DNA of 34,236 nucleotides. Origin: Sulfurimonadaceae bacterium (GTDB taxonomy: Bacteria; Campylobacterota; Campylobacteria; Campylobacterales; Sulfurimonadaceae). Positions 16,556-23,039 of this stretch are shown piece by piece. The notes beneath the pieces were generated by a model that did no database searches, had not been told where the DNA came from, and was given only the letters and a program-made list of their open reading frames with translations. Position numbers and translations under genes: made by a program. The number at the start of each line of letters is the position of its first letter. Position 1 is the first letter of the stretch. The stretch lies in assembly GCA_026193155.1 (NCBI GenBank), contig JAPHSI010000136.1, positions 1 through 34,236 of the forward strand, read 5' to 3'.

Positions 16556-16567
16556 TATTAAAACTTT

Positions 16568-16636
16568 ATGATAATTTTTTATTTAATATTTAAATTGACT
16601 TGCATCAATTCCTTTTATTGAGCGTTATTATATCAT
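16568..16636. promoter_or_regulatory. Single DNR/FNR box serving two divergent genes
   Basis: The box TTGACTTGCATCAA (16595-16608, one mismatch) is flanked on both sides by TATCAT (5/6 to TATAAT): at 16631-16636 on the plus strand after 22 bp, and at 16568-16573 on the minus strand after 21 bp. Both are class II positions, so one palindrome could activate the lipoprotein gene (start 16667) and the 63-aa gene (start 16555). Confidence 0.7.
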
Positions 16637-16666
16637 ATAATCACTTTTAAACTTAAGGAGTGTGTA

Positions 16667-17065
16667 ATGAAAAATGGTTTTATATCTGTCGCTTTAATCT
16701 TAGCTGTTCCATTTGTATTTTTAACTGGTTGTGGAGGGACTTCACCGAGTCCTGGTTTTTCTGTAGAAAAAGAAAAACATACTGAGGGTACTTTGTATCT
16801 TAATCATAATAATAAAAATTCTCTGGAACATATTATAGAAAAAGCTGCTGCAAATTCTGGATGGGATATAACAAAATTCAAAAGTGACAGAGTAATAGCT
16901 GAAAGAGTTGATGGGGATACAACTTATTCTACTACTTTAAAATTATTTGAACGTGATAGATGTATAGAATTTGAAAATGGAAGTGATACATCTGATTCTG
17001 ATGTTTCAGACTTACGTGATGCAATAGAGGATGAGGCAGAAAAAAGCTCATCTAATAGTCATTAA
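16667..17065 (+). CDS. Small lipoprotein of unknown function
   Basis: A 132-residue protein with a type II signal: a hydrophobic segment then the lipobox LTGC, giving Cys22 as the lipidated residue, followed by the flexible linker GGTSPSPGF. The mature part includes LEHIIEKAAANSGWDITKFK and SDRVIAERVDGDTTYSTTLK, suggesting a small alpha/beta domain, and ends in a serine/acid-rich tail. One further cysteine lies in ERDRCIEFEN. No family was recognised. AAGGAG precedes the ATG. Transcription is predicted from the box at 16595-16608, so production under nitrite/NO conditions is expected. Confidence 0.78.
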   Translation: MKNGFISVALILAVPFVFLTGCGGTSPSPGFSVEKEKHTEGTLYLNHNNKNSLEHIIEKAAANSGWDITKFKSDRVIAERVDGDTTYSTTLKLFERDRCIEFENGSDTSDSDVSDLRDAIEDEAEKSSSNSH

Positions 17066-17080
17066 TCTAACTATATTATG

Positions 17081-17113
17081 CAACTTAAATTCAACTAGTT
17101 TGAATCCAAGTTG
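17081..17113. terminator. Bidirectional hairpin between convergent genes
   Basis: CAACTT and ATTCAA pair with TTGAAT and AAGTTG (12 bp with a 2x2 internal mismatch, loop CTAGT). On the plus strand it is followed by TATATAGTTCTTTTT. It lies between the lipoprotein stop and the regulator stop and could end both transcripts. Confidence 0.7.
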
Positions 17114-17126
17114 TATATAGTTCTTT

Positions 17127-17756
17127 TTAAAAGTATTCTTCGAGTCTTTCTTTATCTATTTTTTTAGATTTAACATCTATAATCTCTTCATCTTTAAAAA
17201 ACTTTAGTATCCTTGAGAGTGTTTCTGGAGATACACCAAGCATCTCTGCAATAATAATATTTTTAGTTTCAAAAAAATCTTCTGGATGTGAGTACAGATA
17301 TTTCGCTATTCTCTCTTTAGAGTCCAAAACCAAGTTTGTTGATATTATATTCTCTAAATTTTTTATCTTATAAATTAAAGATGTCAACATTCTAAGTGAT
17401 AATATAGGCGAAGCTAAAATAACATCCTTTAATTTGTCAAAATCTATTTTTAAGTATTCAACATCTGTATGCGCTTTTGCAGTTGCCGGATATGGAATAT
17501 GCTCAAAATTAGCAACTTCACCAATTAACTCATCGGAATTAAAATACTTTAAAACAATCTCTTTATGTTGAGAAGATGTTTTATAAAGTTTTACTATACC
17601 TTTTGTTAAAAGATATAAATATTTTGAATCATCACCCTCATAAAACAACAGTTCATCTTTGCCTGCTTTATGCTCAGTTGCAAAACTTTCAATATTTAAA
17701 ATCGTATCTTCATCTAGGTTGTCAAATAGTACTATGTTTTGTAGTTTAGTTTTCAT
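17127..17756 (-). CDS. Crp/Fnr-family regulator of DNR type
   Basis: A 209-residue Crp/Fnr transcription factor: sensor domain (about 8-115, with LLFYEGDDSKYLYLLTKGIV), dimer helix (about 118-145) and C-terminal winged helix (about 148-209). The recognition helix SPETLSRILKFF carries E178, S181 and R182, matching the FNR Glu-x-x-Ser-Arg that reads TTGAT half-sites. The protein contains no cysteine, so it cannot hold an FNR-type 4Fe-4S cluster; NO sensing through haem, as proposed for DNR, is the best inference. It sits inside the denitrification island, between genes with matching boxes, and is the obvious candidate to control them. No box precedes its own gene. It is only weakly supported by a Shine-Dalgarno. 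Confidence 0.88.
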   Translation of the reverse strand: MKTKLQNIVLFDNLDEDTILNIESFATEHKAGKDELLFYEGDDSKYLYLLTKGIVKLYKTSSQHKEIVLKYFNSDELIGEVANFEHIPYPATAKAHTDVEYLKIDFDKLKDVILASPILSLRMLTSLIYKIKNLENIISTNLVLDSKERIAKYLYSHPEDFFETKNIIIAEMLGVSPETLSRILKFFKDEEIIDVKSKKIDKERLEEYF

Positions 17757-17802
17757 GTAGCCATTATATAATTTATTTTTTAAGTTTAAGTAAATCTATA
17801 GT

Positions 17803-17829
17803 TTAAGTTAAGTTAACTAATTATATTAT
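17803..17829 (+). promoter_or_regulatory. Possible operator and -10 between regulator and TrpD2-like gene
   Basis: TTAAGTTAAGTTAA (17803-17816) is close to the TTAAC-N4-GTTAA site of Campylobacter NssR-like regulators; TATTAT (17824-17829) could be a -10 for the gene at 17859. The spacing is not class II. Low-complexity repeats of TTAAGT in this AT-rich gap could produce this by chance. Confidence 0.25.
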
Positions 17830-17858
17830 GTTCAATAATTTTTTTTATGAGGTATATT

Positions 17859-18755
17859 ATGAGTTTTAGAGAGTACATACATGCTGTAGGAACCGGACCA
17901 AAAGGTAATAGAGATTTAACATATGAAGAATCTTACGATATGATGAAACAGATATTAAACCAATCCGTGCATCCTGAACAAATATCGGCTTTTTTACTTG
18001 GATGGAGACTGAAACCTGAAACTGTAGATGAGTTTAGAGGAGCACTTAGTGCTTGTGATGAATTAATAACATATAGTGATATTCCTAATTCTATAGAACT
18101 TGGATATCCATTTGACGGCAAAAGAAGAAATCCATATATATTTCCTCTTGTAGCTAAAGAGCTTAAAGATTCCGGTTTAGATTTAGTTGTAATTGGGGAT
18201 GAACTGCAACCGGCTAAACACGGTATTACTACTAAGGAGGTATGTACATCTTTGGAACTACCAGAAGGTGTTAAATATTTTGACAGGGCTGACTTTTTTA
18301 AAAAGATGAGTGAACTCACACAAATAAGAATGAGACTAGGGCTCAGAACTGCGTTTAACACTATAGAAAAATTGCCCCATGTTGCTAAGAGTAATTTTGC
18401 AATTACCGGAGTTTTTCACAAACCATATGTAAAAAAATATGTTGAAATATTCTCAGACAGATACAAAAGATTTGCACTTATACAAGGAAATGAAGGTACA
18501 CCTGAACTTTTTAGCAAGGGGCGCATGTGGATAGGTAATGACGGTAAAACAGAAGAATTTATAATAGACCCTGCTCATTATGGAATCAACTATACTAAAT
18601 CTTGGGAAAACATAAGTTTTGAAGAGTCACTAGATCAAATAAAAAATCCTACAGATGAGTATTTAAAGCTTGCTCGCCTTAATGCAGCAATTTATCTTTT
18701 TATAGCCCAAAAAGTAAAAAGTATAGATGAGGGATATGAACTCTTAAATGGATAA
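17859..18755 (+). CDS. TrpD2/YbiB-like phosphoribosyltransferase-family protein
   Basis: A 298-residue protein resembling the anthranilate phosphoribosyltransferase fold, closest in feel to TrpD2 (YbiB), a family that binds nucleic acid rather than making tryptophan. Supporting segments are the helical N-terminal domain LTYEESYDMMKQILNQSVHP with EQISAFLLGWRLKPETVDEF, then YPFDGKRRNPYIFPLVAKEL, LRTAFNTIEKLPHVAKSNFA and GVFHKPYV. The classic GTGGD motif of TrpD is missing. No other trp genes are nearby. The start used is the second ATG, preceded by GAGG at proper spacing; an upstream in-frame ATG at 17847 has no ribosome-binding site. It overlaps the MFS gene by 8 bases. Any link to nitrogen-oxide metabolism is positional only. 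Confidence 0.7.
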   Translation: MSFREYIHAVGTGPKGNRDLTYEESYDMMKQILNQSVHPEQISAFLLGWRLKPETVDEFRGALSACDELITYSDIPNSIELGYPFDGKRRNPYIFPLVAKELKDSGLDLVVIGDELQPAKHGITTKEVCTSLELPEGVKYFDRADFFKKMSELTQIRMRLGLRTAFNTIEKLPHVAKSNFAITGVFHKPYVKKYVEIFSDRYKRFALIQGNEGTPELFSKGRMWIGNDGKTEEFIIDPAHYGINYTKSWENISFEESLDQIKNPTDEYLKLARLNAAIYLFIAQKVKSIDEGYELLNG

Positions 18756-19953
18756 ATTTTCAAACCATGTGAAAAATATTTCACACGGTTTTTTCCTTAG
18801 CATCGGTACTACTATAGCTGAACCATCTACTATATTACCATTGATTGTTAACTACTTTGGTGGAAGTTCTATTCTTGTTGGTTTTTTTGCAGCACTACTT
18901 AGGGGTGGTGCTATACTTGTACAACTTTTTGCAGCTTTTAAAGCTCAAAGTTATGAATATATGATGCCATATATTCGCCGTGTATTTCTAATACGTTTTA
19001 TATCTTGGTTTTTAATAGGTGTAAATATAATTATATTTGGTGATGAGTATCCTACATTTACACTATTTTGCATCGGGATTGGCTTATTTTTCTTTTCTTT
19101 TAGTGCGGGATTTGGAGCAATTTATTTTAAAGATATAATTGCTAAGATATTTTCACATAAATTTCGTGGAAAAACTATGTCTTACAGACAGTTTTTCAGC
19201 GGGCTTGGCGGATTACTCAGTGGTTCCCTTGCAGGATACATTTTACATAAATACGATGCACCTCTAAGTTTTGGAATCCTTTTTATATTAAGTTCTTTTA
19301 TTATGGCAGCAGGTTATATCTCATTTTCACTTATTGATGAGCCGAAAAAAGAAAAAGTTGCCAAAAGAGAAAAAAAATTCAGTCTGTTTTTACAAAATGC
19401 ATTAGGGATATTGAAAGCTGATAAAAGATTACAAACTCAGCTAAAAACTTTTTTTTTAGCGTATGGATATCTATTATCCCTACCTTTTATAATACTAGAT
19501 GCACAAAATAAAATAGACCTAGACGGTGTAGCAATAGGAAGTTTGATTACCACTCAAATGGCAGGTGCAATACTAAGTAATTTTTTATGGGGCACACTAA
19601 GTTCTAGAGGTTTAAATAAACTTACAACAAATATATCTATTTCTTTTTTAATATTTGCAATTTCTACGGCATTTATAGCATCTACACTATTTGAATATAT
19701 GTTAATATTTTTCTTAGTAGGAGCAGCTATAGATGGAAACCGTATAGCTTCAGGAAATTTGATGTTAGCTATCGCACCTGAAGACAAACGACCTATATAT
19801 GTAGCCTTACATATAAATATAGTGTCTTTTGGAATATTTTTCTCCTTGCTTGGAGGAATATTACTTCACCTGTTTGGATACACTTTTTTATACACTTCAA
19901 CAATATTTTTGTTACTTTTTTCATTTTACTTCTCATTAAAACTAAAAGATTGA
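18748..19953 (+). CDS. MFS transporter
   Basis: A 401-residue, 12-helix major facilitator protein. The loop after helix 4 carries HKFRGKTMSYRQFFSGLGGL, and a long charged central loop (EPKKEKVAKREKKFSLF, about 196-212) separates the two six-helix halves, as usual. It lacks the nitrate-signature sequences of NarK/NrtP, so nitrate/nitrite transport is not supported. Substrate is unknown. It overlaps the TrpD2-like gene by 8 bases and is thus co-translated with it. Its stop codon lies within the regulatory box of the next operon (19950-19963). Confidence 0.8.
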   Translation: MDKFSNHVKNISHGFFLSIGTTIAEPSTILPLIVNYFGGSSILVGFFAALLRGGAILVQLFAAFKAQSYEYMMPYIRRVFLIRFISWFLIGVNIIIFGDEYPTFTLFCIGIGLFFFSFSAGFGAIYFKDIIAKIFSHKFRGKTMSYRQFFSGLGGLLSGSLAGYILHKYDAPLSFGILFILSSFIMAAGYISFSLIDEPKKEKVAKREKKFSLFLQNALGILKADKRLQTQLKTFFLAYGYLLSLPFIILDAQNKIDLDGVAIGSLITTQMAGAILSNFLWGTLSSRGLNKLTTNISISFLIFAISTAFIASTLFEYMLIFFLVGAAIDGNRIASGNLMLAIAPEDKRPIYVALHINIVSFGIFFSLLGGILLHLFGYTFLYTSTIFLLLFSFYFSLKLKD

Positions 19954-19992
19954 TATACATCAAAGACCTATTTATACCCTCTTAGTTATAAT
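19950..19992 (+). promoter_or_regulatory. DNR/FNR-type promoter of the DUF59-DUF2249-membrane protein operon
   Basis: TTGATATACATCAA (19950-19963) is a perfect TTGAT-N4-ATCAA palindrome that overlaps the stop codon of the MFS gene. It is followed after 23 bp by a perfect TATAAT (19987-19992). Predicted start near 19999, 16 bases before the ATG at 20015. Strongest promoter of the set. Confidence 0.8.
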
Positions 19993-20014
19993 CTTTCAAA
20001 AATAAGGCAGGCAT

Positions 20015-20320
20015 ATGGTAACAAAAGAGCAAATATTTGAAGCTGTTTCAACTGTTAACGATCCAGAAGTTGGGTTTAACCTTGTTGAAATGGGACTTAT
20101 ATACGATGCCTCTTGTGATGAGGATATGAAAGTTGTAGTAACTATGACATTAAGTACAAAAGCTTGTCCTCTTCATCAAATGATCGTACAGTGGGTTAAA
20201 GAGGCTGTTTTAAGAGAATTGCCTAGTGTAATGGAAGCTGATGTAGAGCTTGTTTGGGAGCCTGAATGGAATGTATCTATGGCAACAGATGAAGTAAAAG
20301 CAAAACTTGGCGGAATGTAA
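20015..20320 (+). CDS. MIP18/DUF59-family Fe-S assembly-like protein
   Basis: A 101-residue cytosolic protein of the MIP18 (DUF59, PaaD/SufT-like) family. The signature VNDPEVGFNLVEMGLIYDAS (residues 14-33) contains the DPE motif, and TMTLSTKACPLHQMI contains the conserved Thr and Cys (C51) before Pro. The family helps build or deliver Fe-S clusters; a few members act in specific hydroxylase maturation. The ATG follows AAGGCAGG. It is first in a three-gene operon behind a perfect TTGAT box, so a role in repairing or protecting Fe-S proteins under NO is a reasonable inference. C34 is an additional cysteine. Confidence 0.82.
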   Translation: MVTKEQIFEAVSTVNDPEVGFNLVEMGLIYDASCDEDMKVVVTMTLSTKACPLHQMIVQWVKEAVLRELPSVMEADVELVWEPEWNVSMATDEVKAKLGGM

Positions 20321-20343
20321 TTAAATTTAAAAAGGATAAAAAT

Positions 20344-20685
20344 ATGAGTCTACCACAAGATGCTCAAAAAATAGATGTTGCAGGTTCTACTGTAGATTTT
20401 TTCAAATATACGGATAATGGAGTGGATGTTTATCAGTTTAATACAAGTATGTGTGCACCACCTGATCCAATGGTAAATGCGATGGCAGGTCTTCAGCTAC
20501 TTAATGAAAACAGTGCCCTAGTTATGATTAATCATAAATCTCCAGGTGGTTTATTTCCAAAAATAGATGCTGAGTTCAACTATGTTGTTCAAGAGCTTGA
20601 TGATGGAAACGTAAAAGTAGTTTTTACTAGAAAAGACGGAGCTGCTGCTACTACCGACTTTGCTTCTAATACTTGTAGCGGATAA
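20344..20685 (+). CDS. DUF2249-domain protein
   Basis: A 113-residue cytosolic protein matching the DUF2249 pattern: a PPDPMVNAMAGLQLL helix (39-53), SALVMINHKSPGGLFPKI (58-73), then FNYVVQELDDGNVKVVFTRK (78-97). This small SirA/TusA-like fold often occurs with hemerythrins and denitrification genes; its biochemical role is not established. A cysteine (C37) just before PPDP and another near the C terminus (C111) are present. AAGGATAAA precedes the ATG, 23 bases after the DUF59 gene. Adjacent genes suggest participation in a response to NO. I am confident of the family pattern but cannot align it here. Confidence 0.7.
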   Translation: MSLPQDAQKIDVAGSTVDFFKYTDNGVDVYQFNTSMCAPPDPMVNAMAGLQLLNENSALVMINHKSPGGLFPKIDAEFNYVVQELDDGNVKVVFTRKDGAAATTDFASNTCSG

Positions 20686-20692
20686 TTAAACT

Positions 20693-21928
20693 TTGGCAGT
20701 CTCAACGGATTTTGCTCCACCATTTAAACTTATAGCACCATATTTTATAATAGGTGCTGTCATTTTAGTTCTTAGTACTTTTTTACTTTTTACATTTGAT
20801 ATTACGACAATTCAAAGCGTAGAACCAAATCTACTGGCTTGGGTGCATCTATTTTTACTTAGTTTTGTAATGATGGTTATATTTGGAGCTATGGCTCAGC
20901 TCATTCCCGTTGTACTAGAAGTGGGTCACTTTGCAGTTGATTTATACTATGTAATATATCCTCTACTTTTTATAGGTACTGTTTTAATGGCTATAGGCTT
21001 TCATTCTGTGCCTATCATACTACCTTTTGGAGGTGTTACGGTATTAATAGCTTTATCAATATTTTTATTTGAGACATCATTAACAATAAAAAAAGTTGAA
21101 AAATATAATTTTGTAATTCTGAGTGTACTTATAGCAAACATATTTTTAGCAATAGGTATGATTTTTGGAATTATTATGGCACTTGGATATGCCGGTGTAA
21201 TTATAGTAGATATACCTGCCTTACTTCACGCACATATATTTTTAGTATTTGTCGGTTATGTTGGTGTAACTATTATGGGGATGAGTTTAATATTACTGCC
21301 AATGTTTTGGTTATCTCATAGTTTTAGCTGGGATTATGTAAAAAGTGCTTTAGTTATATTGGCACTAGGTGTCATCTCTATAGCTTTATCACCAATACTT
21401 AATATTTTAATATTAGACACTATAGGATACATTTTAAGCATAATAGCATCAACACTCTACTTTTATCAGGTATATATTATTTACAAGAAAAGAGTGAGAA
21501 TTGAAAATGATATATACTTTAAATCACTTATATTCTCTTATATATCACTACTTACCGCTTTAATTTTAGGAATGTCATACCTTGTAGCTCCAAGTGAAAA
21601 ACTTATTATATCAACAGGGTGGTTATTAATTGGAGGCTATATCAGTTTTTTAATTGTAGGGCATCTATATAAAATAGTACCATTTTTAGTTTGGTATGAA
21701 AGGTTTTCACCTCTTGTCGGAAAAGAAAAAGTACCTATGCTTGCCGATATGATTCCTCAAAAAAGTGCAAATCTTCAGTTCTGGCTTAATTCTATCGGTA
21801 TTATTATCTCTACATTAGGGATACTATTTGAATCAAATGAGATTTTTTACAGTGGGGTTAGTTTCTTAAGTATGGGAAGCTTGTTTGTTTTAAAAGATAT
21901 CATATATATGATTAGATTTAAGAGTTAG
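20693..21928 (+). CDS. Haem-copper-oxidase-subunit-I-like membrane protein
   Basis: A 411-residue protein with about 12 membrane helices. H52 (LLAWVHLFLLSF), H179 and H181 (PALLHAHIFLVFVGYVGVTI), H209 and H324 (IVGHLYKIVPF) are the notable membrane histidines. The HAH helix with downstream G-x-x-x-x-x-x-GM resembles the haem-ligand helix of NorB (HGHLAFFG) and other oxidase subunits I, but the His-His pair and the H-x-x-x-E/Y site for the second metal were not found. It may therefore bind haem without being a full reductase; NnrS-like haem proteins are an alternative comparison. Start is TTG, the only candidate after the preceding stop. Third gene of a box-controlled operon with DUF59 and DUF2249 genes. 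Confidence 0.65.
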   Translation: MAVSTDFAPPFKLIAPYFIIGAVILVLSTFLLFTFDITTIQSVEPNLLAWVHLFLLSFVMMVIFGAMAQLIPVVLEVGHFAVDLYYVIYPLLFIGTVLMAIGFHSVPIILPFGGVTVLIALSIFLFETSLTIKKVEKYNFVILSVLIANIFLAIGMIFGIIMALGYAGVIIVDIPALLHAHIFLVFVGYVGVTIMGMSLILLPMFWLSHSFSWDYVKSALVILALGVISIALSPILNILILDTIGYILSIIASTLYFYQVYIIYKKRVRIENDIYFKSLIFSYISLLTALILGMSYLVAPSEKLIISTGWLLIGGYISFLIVGHLYKIVPFLVWYERFSPLVGKEKVPMLADMIPQKSANLQFWLNSIGIIISTLGILFESNEIFYSGVSFLSMGSLFVLKDIIYMIRFKS

Positions 21929-21942
21929 AAACTAACTCTTAA
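21918..21942. terminator. Perfect 11-bp hairpin at convergent gene ends
   Basis: TTAAGAGTTAG-AAA-CTAACTCTTAA is a perfect 11-bp stem with a 3-base loop; the plus-strand stop codon TAG (21926-21928) lies inside the left arm. It sits between two convergent genes and can form on either transcript. Neither side has a strong T-run. Confidence 0.6.
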
Positions 21943-21947
21943 TACTT

Positions 21948-22325
21948 CTAAATCCCAAAAAAACTTTTAATAAATTCTCTCTCTTTAACACTTTCTATAA
22001 ATATTTTTACAATAGTCTGGTTATTATCACCCATAACAATAACATCATTGTTTTCAACTTTTAAATGTGTTTTAGCCCATTGTTTATCTAATTCATCTTT
22101 ACGGTGAAGTACTTCAGCAGCACTCGGTTTTTCCTTTGTGCCCGTCACCGTGTTTAAAATACTCAAACCACCAAGTCTTTTTTCATACTGATAGGGACTG
22201 TATTTAACTATAGCTTTATATATTCTATCTTCTTTAGCTTCTGGGGCAGCTCTTTGCATAGCCAAAAATCCTAAAACTAAAAAACCAAACAATAATCCGA
22301 ACATTAAACCTTTTTTAGGATTCAT
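21948..22325 (-). CDS. Membrane-anchored protein of unknown function
   Basis: A 125-residue protein with one N-terminal membrane helix (GLMFGLLFGFLVLGFLAM, about 6-23) and a soluble, probably periplasmic, domain of about 100 residues: RIYKAIVKYSPYQYEKRLGG, EVLHRKDELDKQWAKTHLKV, MGDNNQTIVKIFIESVKERE. No family was recognised. The ATG at 22323-22325 overlaps the stop of the precorrin-2 dehydrogenase (TAATG), which fixes the start and implies coupled translation; a longer frame reaches a TTG at 22340 but is less likely. Co-transcription from the box at 22950-22963 suggests a function linked to haem d1 or siroheme. Confidence 0.72.
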   Translation of the reverse strand: MNPKKGLMFGLLFGFLVLGFLAMQRAAPEAKEDRIYKAIVKYSPYQYEKRLGGLSILNTVTGTKEKPSAAEVLHRKDELDKQWAKTHLKVENNDVIVMGDNNQTIVKIFIESVKEREFIKSFFGI

Positions 22326-22894
22326 TACCATTTTTTCCAACTTTCTATATATTTTTTTGCTTTTTCATCAAGCATTTTCATTCTTTCTTTCCCTTTTGGA
22401 AGAGTTTTACGTAAGTTTTTCATCTCACGTAAAAACTCACCTATACTATCTGGAATTGTATCTTCTAGATACATTCTAATACGTTTTGCCATAGCTGGAG
22501 ATGCACCTGATGTTGATACTGCAATAGTCAAATCATCTTTTTTGATATAGGATGGAAAAATAAAATCACAATAATCAACTGAATCAACAGAATTACATAA
22601 ACAATTATACTTTTTTGATTCTTCAAATATCTTTGCTTGAAGAGGTATATCATCTACTGCTACTATCACTACGGCAAAATCTTTAATATCACCAACTTTA
22701 TATGCACGTTGTTCAAATTTTAAATTGTTGTTCTCAATCGTTCTTTTCATATCTTCTGATAAATCTAGTGCAATTACAGATATATCTTTTGTAAAATCTA
22801 GCAGATGGTCCAACTTTTCATAAGCTATAAAACCACCGCCAACTATAAGAATTTTTTTATTGTCTAACTTTAAAAATGCTGGAAAATACGCCAC
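22325..22894 (-). CDS. Precorrin-2 dehydrogenase, CysG N-terminal/Met8 type
   Basis: A 189-residue protein that oxidises precorrin-2 to sirohydrochlorin with NAD+, and in Met8/CysG also inserts iron to give siroheme. The Rossmann motif is KILIVGGGFIAYEKL (14-28), followed by VIVAVDDIPL and the catalytic-region NSVDSVDYCDFIFPS with D104, numbered as the CysG catalytic Asp. STSGASPAMAKRIRMYLED marks the dimerisation domain. Start is GTG at 22892-22894 with AAGGTTGCAT upstream and the family-like MAYFPAFLKL. An upstream ATG at 22930 would lie before the predicted transcript start. It supplies siroheme for the haem d1 route together with NirE and NirDL. Confidence 0.9.
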   Translation of the reverse strand: MAYFPAFLKLDNKKILIVGGGFIAYEKLDHLLDFTKDISVIALDLSEDMKRTIENNNLKFEQRAYKVGDIKDFAVVIVAVDDIPLQAKIFEESKKYNCLCNSVDSVDYCDFIFPSYIKKDDLTIAVSTSGASPAMAKRIRMYLEDTIPDSIGEFLREMKNLRKTLPKGKERMKMLDEKAKKYIESWKKW

Positions 22895-22920
22895 ATGCAA
22901 CCTTGTTTTTTTAGTATAGT

Positions 22921-22963
22921 ATAATAACATATTCTATTAAATTATATAATTGATTTGTATCAA
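22921..22963 (-). promoter_or_regulatory. DNR/FNR-type promoter of the precorrin-2 dehydrogenase operon
   Basis: Perfect palindrome TTGATTTGTATCAA (22950-22963), then 23 bp and TATTAT (22921-22926 on the minus strand, 5/6). Predicted start near 22914, about 20 bases before the GTG start at 22894, which supports that start over the ATG at 22930. The same 14-mer occurs at 27044-27057. Confidence 0.72.
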
Positions 22964-22980
22964 TGGCTTATATTTGTATT

Positions 22981-23022
22981 TTGATTACAATCATAATGTA
23001 AAATAACAGAACTTTACATAAG
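22981..23022 (+). promoter_or_regulatory. DNR/FNR-type promoter of nirDL
   Basis: TTGATTACAATCAT (22981-22994, one mismatch at the last base), 22 bp, then CATAAG (23017-23022, 4/6) as a weak -10. Predicted start near 23029, 11 bases before the ATG at 23040, which has AAGG. It lies 31 bp centre-to-centre from the opposing box at 22950-22963, about three helical turns. Confidence 0.6.
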
Positions 23023-23039
23023 TAACAACAAGGTTTTAA

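Noticed and set aside
17127..17756. The regulator as a true FNR oxygen sensor.
   Set aside because: There is not a single cysteine in its 209 residues, so no Fe-S cluster of FNR type is possible.
18748..19953. The MFS protein as a NarK nitrate/nitrite transporter.
   Set aside because: The nitrate-signature glycine-rich motifs and paired membrane arginines of NarK were not found.
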